A DNA stretch of 64,000 nucleotides from Bdellovibrio sp. (GTDB lineage Bacteria > Bdellovibrionota > Bdellovibrionia > Bdellovibrionales > Bdellovibrionaceae), in the NCBI GenBank assembly GCA_014376435.1, contig JACMRL010000003.1:1-64000 (forward strand), written 5' to 3'. Positions within the stretch are counted from its first letter, which is position 1. Each line of letters opens with the position of its first letter. Shown piece by piece: positions 44,725 to 54,277 of the stretch. The translations under genes were made by a program, and so were the position numbers. A model generated the notes under the pieces. It was not told the origin of the DNA and ran no database searches. It saw only the letters and a program-made list of their open reading frames with translations.

Positions 44725-45136
44725 ATATCCCAGCCTGAATTTTGTTTGCGGCCACGATTTTACGATCCATTAAAGCATAGGTGTGTTGAATATTTCTAGC
44801 TCGTGAAAATATTTTTAAATGTGGGAACGATTATTGAGCAAGTTTGTAATTATCAGCGCCGCCACCCGTGGTGCTTGGAAATAAAAAACTTTTGCCGCTC
44901 AAGAGGTTTCTTTCGGGCCAAAAGCAAATCTGAAATCAAGTACTTCGTCGACCCAATATTTAAGTAAAGCCGGCATACGGTACCAATATTATGGGTGCTG
45001 GCATGTGATTAAGCCAAATTTGGATGCGCACAAAGCACTAAAACCTTTTTTTATATTTTTAATGCTAACGATCACCTAATAGTTCTTGAAGCTTCTTGGT
45101 ATAGTGTGTGCTATAAAGGCTTTATCAGGAGGTATC
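44725..45136. other. Intergenic region with an orphan 64-codon open frame
   Basis: The plus frame from 44885 to stop 45077-45079 is open (contains SFGPKANLKSSTSSTQYLSK and YQYYGCWHVIKPNLDAH) but has no start codon or ribosome site. It reads like protein but matches no family I know. It may be a gene relic or chance. The first 150 bases show nothing clear. Confidence 0.35.
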
Positions 45137-45547
45137 ATGTTAGCGACTGCGAAACTTTTATTAACGACCTTTGTGGGTTTTATTGTGATCGACTATGTTT
45201 GGCTTAATTTTGTGGCTAAAAAGTTCTACATTGAACAAATGAGTGAGGTTGGCCGAATCCAAAACGGCGAATTTAAACCCATCATTTGGGCGGCGATTAT
45301 TGTTTATATATTACTAGCTTTAGGAATTGTTTATTTTATCCTGCCGCAAATTGAGCCCGGCCAAGGTTTCTTACAGGTATTTCTGTGTGGAGCTTTTTTC
45401 GGATTAATTTGTTATGGAGTCTATGACATGACAAACTTATCTACTTTAAAAAGTTGGCCACTAGCTTTAGCGGCTGCAGATATGGCTTGGGGAGCTTTCG
45501 TTACTGGAGTCGTCACCGTGATTGCCCAGTACGTAAAAAGCCTTTAG
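45137..45547 (+). CDS. DUF2177-family membrane protein
   Basis: 136 residues from ATG 45137 with AGGAGGT upstream; the in-frame ATG at 45086 is rejected. Four helices are seen, with VGFIVIDYVWLNFVAKKFY and CYGVYDMTNLSTLKSWPLAL characteristic of DUF2177. The function is unknown; the family occurs widely in Proteobacteria. The stop codon lies within a strong terminator hairpin. Confidence 0.88.
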   Translation: MLATAKLLLTTFVGFIVIDYVWLNFVAKKFYIEQMSEVGRIQNGEFKPIIWAAIIVYILLALGIVYFILPQIEPGQGFLQVFLCGAFFGLICYGVYDMTNLSTLKSWPLALAAADMAWGAFVTGVVTVIAQYVKSL

Positions 45548-45558
45548 GCTTTTTACGT
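45531..45558. terminator. Bidirectional terminator between DUF2177 and SOUL genes
   Basis: ACGTAAAAAGCC-TTTA-GGCTTTTTACGT, a perfect 12-base stem, overlaps the DUF2177 stop codon and serves both convergent genes. Confidence 0.8.
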
Positions 45559-45566
45559 ATTTTTAA

Positions 45567-46175
45567 CTACATCGTTTTGTTAAAACTAGCATTGCGAACT
45601 GGGATTTGAATTTCATTGCGTCGTAAAAATGGAATGCTCATCGGAGGATCGTATTGGGCGATTCTTGGCTCTGATTCAGGTGCAAAGCTAGTTTCTTTTG
45701 TTAACCACTGAACAAGTTCTTGCTTTTTTTCTGCAATTTTTTCGCGTGAATTAATTCCGGCGTATTCGATAGACGCGATCACTTCGCCGGGTCGACTTTC
45801 AATTTTAATTTCTAAATTTTCGGGAACCGGTGCTGTTGCCATTGTGTATCTCGAAGGTAAAACAAAACACATTGCCCACTTTTTCCCTTTTTTTTCTTGC
45901 AGCACAGGTAAAGTCATCGACATTTGCGTCTTTGATAGATTTTTACCAAAAAGATAATCGGCTAGCTCTAAAAATGCGGTTTCAGTTGCATGTTCGTAAT
46001 GACCCGTAATTTCAATATGCACGACTGTATATGGTAAATAGGCACGTACTTCTTTATTTCCGTCTGATTCTTTTAAAATGTATTCGGGTTCTTCACCGGT
46101 ACGAATTCCAAAAAGACCAGCGACGCCTTTAACTTTTTCGGCAAATGGTGTGGAAATGTGATCTTGATTCTGCAT
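45567..46175 (-). CDS. SOUL heme-binding-family protein
   Basis: 202 residues with the SOUL/HBP pattern: VRAYLPYTVVHIEITGHYEH, FLELADYLFGKNLSKTQMSM (core motif), TMTLPVLQEKKGKKWAMCFV-like strand and RYTMATAPVPENLEIKIES. The family binds heme in eukaryotes. Bacterial members are less studied, and the ligand is not known here. A GCGGG...CCCGC hairpin (46204-46221) lies in its leader. AAAGGGA precedes the ATG. Confidence 0.88.
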   Translation of the reverse strand: MQNQDHISTPFAEKVKGVAGLFGIRTGEEPEYILKESDGNKEVRAYLPYTVVHIEITGHYEHATETAFLELADYLFGKNLSKTQMSMTLPVLQEKKGKKWAMCFVLPSRYTMATAPVPENLEIKIESRPGEVIASIEYAGINSREKIAEKKQELVQWLTKETSFAPESEPRIAQYDPPMSIPFLRRNEIQIPVRNASFNKTM

Positions 46176-46402
46176 AAAATCCCTTTCTACAAACCCACAG
46201 ATTGCGGGCTAAGTGACCCGCTCCTGCAGGTTATATTCAGAATATGCATTTCAAAGACCAACTGCCTATTTTTTATAAGGTAAATTTATAAGGATTTTTT
46301 CCATAATAAGGGGAAAATATCTCTATTTAAAAGACTCTTCGTTATTAAGAGGCATCCCTGCACCGGCATTTAGTTTGCGTATACCTTGAAAGAGGGATTT
46401 TG

Positions 46403-46468
46403 ATGAGCACGGATACTCGAATAGTTATTTTATTATTTTTTGCAATGGCTTTAACTGCCTTCGTTTAA
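46403..46468 (+). CDS. Possible 21-residue membrane miniprotein
   Basis: ATG 46403, preceded by GAGGGA at nine bases, opens MSTDTRIVILLFFAMALTAF and stops at TAA 46466-46468. After five polar residues the product is one hydrophobic helix, as in known bacterial membrane miniproteins. It overlaps the convergent glycosyltransferase gene by 18 bases. There is no homology evidence. Confidence 0.35.
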   Translation: MSTDTRIVILLFFAMALTAFV

Positions 46469-47409
46469 ATGAGAGTATTGGGCTAATATATCATCGGCAC
46501 TTTTAACGACTGAATCCACTTGAACCGAACTTAAACAAACTCTTTGCTGACATTCTGACATTTTTTCTCCGCCGCAATGATGATCACAAGCGGCACCACC
46601 CCAGTTAATTAAATTTTGAGACGTTAGTGATGCCCAACTTCCAGGCCCCGTAGGACCAAATACTGTGATCGATGGAACATTTAAAGCACCGGCCAAATGA
46701 TGAACTCCAGAATCATTGTCTACATGAAATAAACTTCCGCTTATAATATGCGTCACTTCTTTAATATCTGTTTGAATAGAATGAAATCTTACAGACTTTT
46801 CATTTTGGAAAAGTTCAGTATCTTGCGGTCCAACCAAACTTACGCAATGGATTTTTGGATATATTTCTAGCAATTTATTTATAACTTTTTCGTAATTTTT
46901 TGGAGCCCAATTTTTTGGAGCGCAATCAGAACCAGAATGAACTGTAAAATACTGAAATATTCCTAAATCATATTTGCGCAATATATCTTCTGATGGATTT
47001 AATTCTAAAAAAGGTTTAGCCGTAGTTGAATCTTCGAAACAATTTTCAAACCACTGAGCTAAGGCCTCTTTATAGTTGTAAAATACGTGTTGTGGTTGGT
47101 GAAAAATGTTTTTATCCAGACGTAAATGATGAAGCGGAACTTTTACATTATCGATTAAAGGAAATGTAAGATTTAAAATCTGTAAAAAGCTTTCCCCGCT
47201 GTCCACAGTCTTATCCACAGACTGTGTGGAAATAAAATGTGAAAAAATTTTTTGTTCACGATATAAATCTTGCAACGCAGAAGGAATGGCAATAACTACA
47301 CTGGAGCTTTTTTTTGAATCGCCTGCAGTAATGGCGTGAGTACTAAAAAATCACCTAACTTAAAATGCGACATTAAAAGCAAAATTGGTTTTTGCAAATT
47401 TAATTTCAT
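46451..47409 (-). pseudogene. Glycosyltransferase family 9 (heptosyltransferase) with frameshift
   Basis: ATG 47409 starts MKLNLQKPILLLMSHFKLGD, a good GT9 N-terminus, and reads to LLQAIQKKAPV before TAG. The open C-terminal part (to 46451) starts in another frame with SVVIAIPSALQDLYREQ and carries GT9 features (YFTVHSGSDCAPKNWAPKNY, HVDNDSGVHHLAGALNVPS, VFGPTGPGSWASL). The switch falls at a run of eight A on the coding strand (47308-47315); nine A would restore the frame as IQKKSSVV. It may be a true mutation, a sequencing error or phase variation. A lipopolysaccharide heptose or hexose role is inferred. Confidence 0.75.
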
Positions 47410-47425
47410 TTAATAAATCCGAACT

Positions 47426-47701
47426 TTATTTTCTTGGTCTAACGACGCTAGAAGGATCTCCGGAAATAACTTCCGTAGATCCACGTTTTTTCTTTTTTAA
47501 TAACGGATTCTTTGTATCGCTCATCGTAGATAGTTTTTCAGGATATAAGCTAGGATTCATATTTGGGTTGTCTGGGTTTCCATTGGTGGCTGGTTTATCA
47601 CGTTGGCTATTAATGCTTTGTGCTTCGGCGTAAGAAGCAAATAATAAAAAAATACCTAGAGCTAGAGGTGCAAATTTTAAATTCAGTTGTTTAGTTTTCA
47701 T
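47426..47701 (-). CDS. Small secreted basic protein
   Basis: From ATG 47701 (GGATGTGTAGGT upstream) the product has 91 residues with a signal peptide (LAPLALGIFLLFASYAEA-like, here FAPLALGIFLLFASYAEA) and a polar, Pro/Asn-rich, basic mature part (NPDNPNMNPSLYPEKL, KNPLLKKKKRGSTEV). A longer reading to 47866 overlaps the phosphoesterase gene and lacks support. No family is recognised. It is 16 bases upstream of the GT9 start and follows the DNA-repair operon. Confidence 0.55.
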   Translation of the reverse strand: MKTKQLNLKFAPLALGIFLLFASYAEAQSINSQRDKPATNGNPDNPNMNPSLYPEKLSTMSDTKNPLLKKKKRGSTEVISGDPSSVVRPRK

Positions 47702-47786
47702 ACCTACACATCCAGCAACCTGCGTTCCAGGCCAAGAACGTTTAAGAGCTTTTCTAGTTGAAGTTTTAGGGACATTTGACCCACAT

Positions 47787-48437
47787 TCAGTATGGTACTT
47801 CGAAAACAGTTTTTTCTGCCGTTGCAAAAAAACGACGATTCTTCTGATGGCTAACCTCGTAACCACCCGTCAAGCTTCCGAATGAAGGCAAGGTTAACGA
47901 GTTTTGGTCTAATACAAAGCAAGGCAGACGTAAGCGTGTAGAGCCTTCTTTGATACGAATCACCGGATGAATGTGACCTTGAATTTGAAATAAATTTTCT
48001 GCACGGGCTTGCAAATGACCATGAGTAAATAAAAATGGTGGTTTAGCGTACGCATCTTCGATGATTTTAAAGGGATACTTTTTTAAATACTCAATTGATC
48101 CACGCTCATGATTACCAATTAACAAAGTCCAATTTAAATTTTTATGCTTGTTAAAAAATGTATCTAAATCTTTTAAAATATTAGGTGACCAACTATTTTT
48201 CTGATGAATCCAGTCACCTAAAACGAATACACTTTTTGCCTGAGTTTTTTCAATTAGCTTTTCTAAATTCGCTAGGTCTTCAAGATGCGGTCCCGATGGA
48301 ATTGGAATTCCGAAACTCTGAAGGCTTTCGGCTTTACCGATATGAACATCGGATAGTCCTAAAATTTTTTCCTTGGGCCAGTAAAAGGCTTTCTCGGGTA
48401 ATAAATGAATTTCTTCGTTACTAAGCTCTAGCTTCAT
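47787..48437 (-). CDS. pdeM: Ligase-associated endonuclease PdeM (metallophosphoesterase)
   Basis: 216 residues with the calcineurin-like metal sites LSDVHIGKAE, VLGDWIHQ, IGNHERG, THGHLQ and GHIHPV, the full set of Asp/His/Asn ligands. The family is defined by its place in the ligase-associated DNA damage response cluster, as found here. Its ATG overlaps the helicase stop by four bases. Expected to nick or trim DNA ends; substrate unproven. Confidence 0.92.
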   Translation of the reverse strand: MKLELSNEEIHLLPEKAFYWPKEKILGLSDVHIGKAESLQSFGIPIPSGPHLEDLANLEKLIEKTQAKSVFVLGDWIHQKNSWSPNILKDLDTFFNKHKNLNWTLLIGNHERGSIEYLKKYPFKIIEDAYAKPPFLFTHGHLQARAENLFQIQGHIHPVIRIKEGSTRLRLPCFVLDQNSLTLPSFGSLTGGYEVSHQKNRRFFATAEKTVFEVPY

Positions 48438-50851
48438 CTTGTTTTTGCCACGTTTTTTTTAAGTCGGGCGACTTTCATTTCTAAAGTTTCGTTAGAAAGA
48501 TGATTTCCGTTACTCATCGAAAAAAATAGCGGAAATGACAGTGGTGATGGGTACAAAAGTTCTTTCCACACAGTTTTCATTTTCGAAAGACGTCTTAAAG
48601 TTTTTTTAAGCCTTTCGCTTTCTAGGGCACCGGTTAATACTTCATCATAACTTTGTTTAATTAATAGATTATTGGGCTCGTATTTACTAAATACATCGTA
48701 CAGAAGCGATGAACTAATCTGCATTTGTTTACCCGTCTTGCGTGAGCCTGGATAACCGGTGAAAACTAATCCAGCAATCGACGCGATTTCACGAAACTGT
48801 CTTTGCGTTAATGAACTAATTTGAACGGATGCATTTATTTCTGCTTCAATATTTTCTTCTGAGAAAAAATCATCATCAAATAAACTTTCATATTCATATC
48901 CAACCGGTCCCATCATTTCAAAACCATACTCACTGATCGAAAACGAAAAAGTGGCGGGCTTTCTCTGTGCAAAGCGATACGCCCATAGTTGGCTAAGACC
49001 TTCGTGCACCGAATGACCTTCGAATGGGAACACAAACAAATGCTCGCCCTCTTTTGAGCTCCATTTTTCAATTAATAAGGTGTCTTTTTCAGGTAAAATA
49101 GAACGTTTTCTTTGTGCTTCTAATAGAGGACCTAAAAATTGTTGGATCGGGTGATTTTTTTCGCTTATCACTTCACGGAATGATTCACTCAATGTTTCAG
49201 ATAAAGAAAATCGACCGCCGTCCCATGAAGGCACCGTATTTGTCGATCGCGTCGTTGCTTTCACGTAAGCATGCATGTCTTTGATCATAACTAGTTCTAG
49301 CTTTTTTCCAGAAAATTGAAATACGTCCCCTTTACGTAATTTACTGATAAAACTTTCTTCGACTGAGCCAATTTTTTTCTGGTTTGTATAACTAACTCTA
49401 ACGCTTTCGCGTGATACAATCGTACCAATCGACATGCGATGCAAGGTCGCCATCCGCGTATTGGCTAATTTGTATCGTCCGGTCTCTTCGTCGTAGGAAA
49501 CTTTATGAAACTGTGAATAGTTTTTTAAAGTCTCTCCGCCTTGGGTAAGAAACTTCATACACCAGTTCAGTTCGGCACGCGTGACCGTTGAAAATGAATG
49601 TGTATTTTGTAAAGACATCCATAATTCATCCATCCGAAAACCAGGACCACAGGCTAAAGTTGTCATATGCTGAATTAAAACATCAATGGGTTTTTTTATG
49701 GGGCGGCGTGATTCAATCTGACCGCTGGCTAAAGATTTTTTTACTGCTTCTAGCTCAACAATTTCCCATGAATTTGTGGGAACAAATAATAATCGGCTTT
49801 TACCGCCGGGGCGATGGGCCGAACGCCCCGCTCTTTGTAACAGACGCGCCACCATTTTCGGACTACCAATTTGCACAACTCTTTCCACTGGCTGAAAATC
49901 GACTCCTAAATCAAGTGATGAAGTGCAGACGACCCACTTAATATCGCCAGATTTCACTCCCGCCTCTACGGCTTCGCGTTCGTCACGGTCCATCGAGCTA
50001 TGGTGAAGGGCTAGCTCGCCTTCCATTTCGGGAACGGCTTCAGCTAAAGTGTTGTACCAGCGTTCAGCTTGCGAGCGGGTGTTGGTAAAAATCAGAGTTG
50101 ATTCTTTTTGATCGAGCGAATTAACTAAAGCATCTTTTAAGAAAAAACCTAAATGCCCAGCCCACGGAAATCCATCAATTTTTTCTGGTAAAAGAATTTC
50201 TAGGTCCAGTTCTCGGCTGACTCCGCCCGAAATAATTTTTGGAATTACCGTAGAACCCACCGCTACTTGCGCTGCTTCTTCTAAATTTCCAATCGATGCT
50301 GACAGTGCCCAAGTTTGTAGTTCTGGATTAAGTTGACGTAAATACGACAGACCCAGTTCGATCAAACTTCCACGTTTGCTAGCAACTAGCTCATGCCACT
50401 CATCTAAAATAACTAAATCGACTGTTTGTAAAATTTCATCTGCGTCAGGTTGAGAAATCAAAACAGCCAATGATTCAGGTGTGGTCAATAATAAATCAGC
50501 CGGATTTTTTAACTGCTTTTTTTTCATCGCCACAGATGTATCACCCGTGCGTGATTCAACTTTAATTGACCAACCTTCTTGCACAATCGGTTCATTCAAC
50601 GCTAATTCTAAATCACGGGTTAAGGCGCGAAGTGGAGTTAGATAAAGAACTTTTAAACCCTTTTTTTTTGGCTGAGAAAGAATTTTTGCAAAGGCTCCCA
50701 TCGTTGCAGCATAAGTTTTACCAGAACCCGTTGGTAGATGAAGTAATCCTGATTCACCGTTTAGATAAGCCTTCCACAACTCTTCTTGAAATGGAAAAGG
50801 CTTCCATGCGCGATTTTTAAAAAACTTATGTACGGGTGCCAAGATTTTCAC
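48434..50851 (-). CDS. Ligase-associated DEXH-box helicase (Lhr-like)
   Basis: 805 residues. SF2 helicase core with Walker A LPTGSGKTYAATMG, DEXH box VILDEWHELVASKRG, motif III WALSASIGN, motif IV/V SLDLGVDFQPVERVVQIGSP and motif VI LLQRAGRSAHRPGG. A winged-helix and Lhr-type C-terminal extension follows (YIKDMHAYVKATTRSTN-like). Coupled by four-base overlaps to the ligase upstream and pdeM downstream. Expected to unwind or remodel damaged DNA, probably 3'-5'. Confidence 0.93.
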   Translation of the reverse strand: MKILAPVHKFFKNRAWKPFPFQEELWKAYLNGESGLLHLPTGSGKTYAATMGAFAKILSQPKKKGLKVLYLTPLRALTRDLELALNEPIVQEGWSIKVESRTGDTSVAMKKKQLKNPADLLLTTPESLAVLISQPDADEILQTVDLVILDEWHELVASKRGSLIELGLSYLRQLNPELQTWALSASIGNLEEAAQVAVGSTVIPKIISGGVSRELDLEILLPEKIDGFPWAGHLGFFLKDALVNSLDQKESTLIFTNTRSQAERWYNTLAEAVPEMEGELALHHSSMDRDEREAVEAGVKSGDIKWVVCTSSLDLGVDFQPVERVVQIGSPKMVARLLQRAGRSAHRPGGKSRLLFVPTNSWEIVELEAVKKSLASGQIESRRPIKKPIDVLIQHMTTLACGPGFRMDELWMSLQNTHSFSTVTRAELNWCMKFLTQGGETLKNYSQFHKVSYDEETGRYKLANTRMATLHRMSIGTIVSRESVRVSYTNQKKIGSVEESFISKLRKGDVFQFSGKKLELVMIKDMHAYVKATTRSTNTVPSWDGGRFSLSETLSESFREVISEKNHPIQQFLGPLLEAQRKRSILPEKDTLLIEKWSSKEGEHLFVFPFEGHSVHEGLSQLWAYRFAQRKPATFSFSISEYGFEMMGPVGYEYESLFDDDFFSEENIEAEINASVQISSLTQRQFREIASIAGLVFTGYPGSRKTGKQMQISSSLLYDVFSKYEPNNLLIKQSYDEVLTGALESERLKKTLRRLSKMKTVWKELLYPSPLSFPLFFSMSNGNHLSNETLEMKVARLKKNVAKTR

Positions 50852-52476
50852 GGCGTGCCGTCGAGTAATTTAAATGCCGTGGTTAAATGATCAGCCTCAT
50901 CAAATTTTTTATCTTTGCGCCAGCGTAAAATTCTGGGAAAACGAACTGCAATTCCTGATTTATGACGATTTGAAGCGGCTATTCCTTCAAAGCCAATTTC
51001 AAAAACATGAAATGGTTCAAGTGAACGCACCGGACCAAATTTTTCTTTGGTATGTCGACGTATCCAGTAATCAAGCTGATTAATTTCATCTTGATCTAAA
51101 CCTGAGTAAGCTTTCGCAAAAGGTATTAATTCTTTATTCTCTGACCACAATGCAAAAGTATAATCCGTATAAAGATTGGCGCGTCGACCTGTACCTGCTT
51201 GGGCATAAAGTAATACAGCGTCTAAAGTTAACGGATCAACTTTATTCTTCCACCAATAGCCGGTTTTGCGACCTACCGGATAAGAACTGCTCCAGTCTTT
51301 AATCATGACGCCTTCAGCTTGTTTTTCACGAGAAAGCGCCCGCAGGTCTTCGACTTGTTCAGGATTTTCTGCATTGAGTGTAGGAGATAATCTAATTTTT
51401 TTACTAAGTAGTGGAGTCATTAATTTTTCTAGAATTTGCTTTCGTTCACGCAAAGAAATTTGCCGTATGTCTTCATGGCCTGTCTCTAAACAGTCGTAAG
51501 CAATAAAAGCTGCGGGAGTATTTTTTAAAGTTAGAGCGGATACTTTTTTACGACCCAATCTTTTTTGTAACTCTTGAAAAGATTGAATCTGATCATCTTT
51601 AATAATTACGATTTCTCCATCTAATACAGTTCCGTCTGGTAAAGCGGCAAATAATTCTGCAATGTCGGGAAATGAAACTGAAATATCATCTTCACCCCGT
51701 GACCAAATCCAGATTGCACCAGCCCGACGGATAATTTGTGAGCGAATACCATCGTATTTCCATTCGATGCACCAACGCTGGCTATCCCAATCTTTTTCAG
51801 TGCGTTCGCTCCAGGCATAAGCCAAACAAAATGGATATGGCTGACTGGGTAAAGACTCTAATTTTTCTTTAGAAATTAATCTTTTAAAATTTTCGGCGCC
51901 AGGATCGGTAGCGCCGGTTAAACGGTGCGAAACTTGGTCCGTTTCTAAATTAAATACTTCGGACAAAGCGCGAACCACCGATTTTTCACTTACACCAACA
52001 CGAAACCCGCCCGTCATTAATTTATTAAGAATAAAAATCTCTAGTGGAGTTAACTCTTTCCAGAAAGATAAAAGTTTTTCGGCCCGTTGGTCTTCGTCCT
52101 TAATCTTTGCTAACTCGGGAATATCAACTTCTAGCCAATTTGATAAAGATTTGTCTGAAGTTTCACCCGGAGCAATACTTTCGTGGCGGGCTAAATCTAG
52201 GCTTTGTAGCAATAGACTTAAAGTTTCAGCGGTATCACCGACCTGTGAGTAACTTTCTTCATATAACCAGTTTGAATATTTGGTAATCCGTAAAAAACTT
52301 TCGCGCAATGAGCGTGAAGTTAAAACTCGTTTAGAAATGCGTGAAGTTAAAATAAGTACGGCCCACATGGCATCGTCCGCGGGAGCGTTCGTAAAATACT
52401 TTTTTAATGCGGTAATTTTTTCGTTAGTTGACGTCGTTGAATCTAATTCATCATATAGTTTAGTAAATGCTTTCAT
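50848..52476 (-). CDS. ATP-dependent DNA ligase (ligase-associated repair type)
   Basis: 542 residues. The N-terminal helical DNA-binding domain (1-200) is followed by the adenylation domain with motif I CIEWKYDGIRSQ (Lys nucleophile), motif III/IIIa-like VLDGEIVIIKDD, IV AEGVMIKDW, V WWKNKVDPLTLDAVLLYA, and an OB-fold domain with FGPVRSLEPFHVFEIGFEGI. Fits bacterial LigB/LigC1-like ligases. Overlaps the exonuclease gene by four bases. It seals breaks produced in the pathway and does not replace LigA in replication. Confidence 0.94.
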   Translation of the reverse strand: MKAFTKLYDELDSTTSTNEKITALKKYFTNAPADDAMWAVLILTSRISKRVLTSRSLRESFLRITKYSNWLYEESYSQVGDTAETLSLLLQSLDLARHESIAPGETSDKSLSNWLEVDIPELAKIKDEDQRAEKLLSFWKELTPLEIFILNKLMTGGFRVGVSEKSVVRALSEVFNLETDQVSHRLTGATDPGAENFKRLISKEKLESLPSQPYPFCLAYAWSERTEKDWDSQRWCIEWKYDGIRSQIIRRAGAIWIWSRGEDDISVSFPDIAELFAALPDGTVLDGEIVIIKDDQIQSFQELQKRLGRKKVSALTLKNTPAAFIAYDCLETGHEDIRQISLRERKQILEKLMTPLLSKKIRLSPTLNAENPEQVEDLRALSREKQAEGVMIKDWSSSYPVGRKTGYWWKNKVDPLTLDAVLLYAQAGTGRRANLYTDYTFALWSENKELIPFAKAYSGLDQDEINQLDYWIRRHTKEKFGPVRSLEPFHVFEIGFEGIAASNRHKSGIAVRFPRILRWRKDKKFDEADHLTTAFKLLDGTP

Positions 52477-53513
52477 GAGGATGCTTCTTCTTGATCTTCA
52501 TATTCCGTTTTAAATAATCTGACTTCATAACCTTTTTCAGTTAGGTAACGCTCAAGCACATCGGTTTTACCGTGTGTTAAATAAACAGTTTTTGCACCAG
52601 TTTGTTCAATGGTTCGATTAAGCTCAATCCAATCGGCGTGATCAGAAAGTACAAAACCTTTTTCGTAACCTTTTCGACGTCGGACGCCCCGTACTTGCAT
52701 CCATCCCGAAGCGAAAGCTGTTTGTGGATCTTTAAAACGCTTCATCCAAGTCGAACGATGGGCCGATGGTGGTGCAATGATTAAATCACCTTTGAACGAA
52801 TAGCCCTTTTCCATTGAAGCCACGGGTGCGGTATCGATTAAATCAATTCCATTTTTACGATAAATTTCTGTCAAATTTTCAACAGCGCCGTGTAGATAAA
52901 CTTTTTTATCAGTAAATTTTTTTAGCTCAGCCAACACTCTTTGAGATTTTCCCAAGGCATAACAAAATAACAAACTAGGTCTTTCTAAATCAGACTGCCA
53001 CCAGTCAAAAATTTTCTTCGCCGTTACTTCTCCAGATTCCCATCTATAAATTGGTAATGCAAAGGTAGCTTCCGAAATGAATACGTCGCAGTGAACAACT
53101 TCGAATTCATCACAAGATGGATCTTCCCCGCGCTTGAAATCGCCCGATACAACCCAGACCTTACCTTTGTATTCAATGCGTACCTGGGAAGAACCTAAGA
53201 TATGGCCTGCGGGATGAAAACTGATAACGGTATCACCGATTTTAAATTTTTCACCGTATTTGAGAGCGTGGTATTTGTTTTCGTGACCAATGCGATGCTT
53301 CAGCAATGGCAAACATTTTTCTGCACAGAAGTACTGGGCTGAACCCGCGTGGGCATGGTCTGAATGAGCATGCGTAATTAATGCTGTTTGAACGGGCTTC
53401 CAAGGGTCAATAAAAAAATTCCCGGGTTCACAATAAAGGCCTTCACTTGTAGCACGTACTAAATTATTCACGGTTTTTATATTCCAAATTTTATGCCACG
53501 CACGAGCTTTCAT
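52473..53513 (-). CDS. Ligase-associated exonuclease (MBL/beta-CASP fold)
   Basis: 346 residues. The metallo-beta-lactamase metal site HAHSDHAHAG (HxHxDH) with FHPAGHILGSSQVRIE and GDFKRGEDPS, then beta-CASP elements with LSDHADWIEL near the C-terminus. Members of this family are CPSF-like nucleases. First gene of the operon, followed by ligase, helicase and PdeM. The start at 53513 is ATG with TTTAATGAAAGC; the leader has no strong site. An upstream promoter region (53514-53605) is shared with the divergent operon. Confidence 0.92.
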   Translation of the reverse strand: MKARAWHKIWNIKTVNNLVRATSEGLYCEPGNFFIDPWKPVQTALITHAHSDHAHAGSAQYFCAEKCLPLLKHRIGHENKYHALKYGEKFKIGDTVISFHPAGHILGSSQVRIEYKGKVWVVSGDFKRGEDPSCDEFEVVHCDVFISEATFALPIYRWESGEVTAKKIFDWWQSDLERPSLLFCYALGKSQRVLAELKKFTDKKVYLHGAVENLTEIYRKNGIDLIDTAPVASMEKGYSFKGDLIIAPPSAHRSTWMKRFKDPQTAFASGWMQVRGVRRRKGYEKGFVLSDHADWIELNRTIEQTGAKTVYLTHGKTDVLERYLTEKGYEVRLFKTEYEDQEEASS

Positions 53514-53605
53514 TAAACCAGACCACCAAACTTCTACGGGGCATTCTGGGTCTTGTCAAATCTGTGATTGATCTTTACACACTAAAGTAAAAGAATGAGC
53601 GAAGG

Positions 53606-54277
53606 ATGAAACAGAAAAGCGCCGTAGCTAAAATTAATCAAAAAGGTATTCTATTGGTTTTTCCGATTAATAATCAGAAAGAACCTGCCTCTCTTTGGTC
53701 TGAATTTTTTCCCCGCACTAAAATGCGCTGGGAATGGGATGATTCGGGAGATAATCGCGTTGGCGAATTATGGGGTTTGATGAAAAAACTTTCGGATAGC
53801 GGACAAGTCGTTTATTCAAAATGGTACCAAGGACGTGCGACATTTTTTTCTAAAGAATTATTCACGGCACTACTTTGTTTAAACCAGCATTATTTTTCCC
53901 AGCCAGAAGTTTCGCGTTCCGCGCGTGAGCTTCTAGAGTGTTTAGAAAGTGATTCGCCATTATCGACCAAAGAATTAAAAAAGTTAACTGACTTACGCGG
54001 AAAAGATAATGAAAAATTCTACAACCGGGGCATGAAAGAATTATTTTCTAAGTTTCTAATTGTAGCTTACGGTGAAGTAGATGACGGAGCTTTTCCGTCT
54101 TTGGCCGTCGGAGCGACCCGTAATTTGTATGAAGATCTTTTTACAGATTCACAAAAATTGAATTCTAAAGCCGCGCAAAAAATTATTAATCAATATCTTC
54201 CGCAAGGTTCGATGGTAAGAAAATTTTTAGATAAACAAACTAGCCTTAGAGCTACAAAGGAATTAGAAAATGGCTAA
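53606..54277 (+). CDS. AlkZ-like winged-helix protein (uncertain)
   Basis: 223 residues. The middle (TKMRWEWDDSGDNRVGELWG, SKWYQGRATFFSKELFTALL, LRGKDNEKFYNRGMKELFSK) recalls the HTH/AlkZ-type glycosylase or AlkZ-related fold, but residues needed for glycosylase action are not clear. Divergent from the exonuclease and first in a four-gene operon. The assignment rests on pattern and on DNA-repair neighbours. GAAGGATG overlaps the ATG region, with CGAAGG seven bases upstream. Confidence 0.5.
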   Translation: MKQKSAVAKINQKGILLVFPINNQKEPASLWSEFFPRTKMRWEWDDSGDNRVGELWGLMKKLSDSGQVVYSKWYQGRATFFSKELFTALLCLNQHYFSQPEVSRSARELLECLESDSPLSTKELKKLTDLRGKDNEKFYNRGMKELFSKFLIVAYGEVDDGAFPSLAVGATRNLYEDLFTDSQKLNSKAAQKIINQYLPQGSMVRKFLDKQTSLRATKELENG

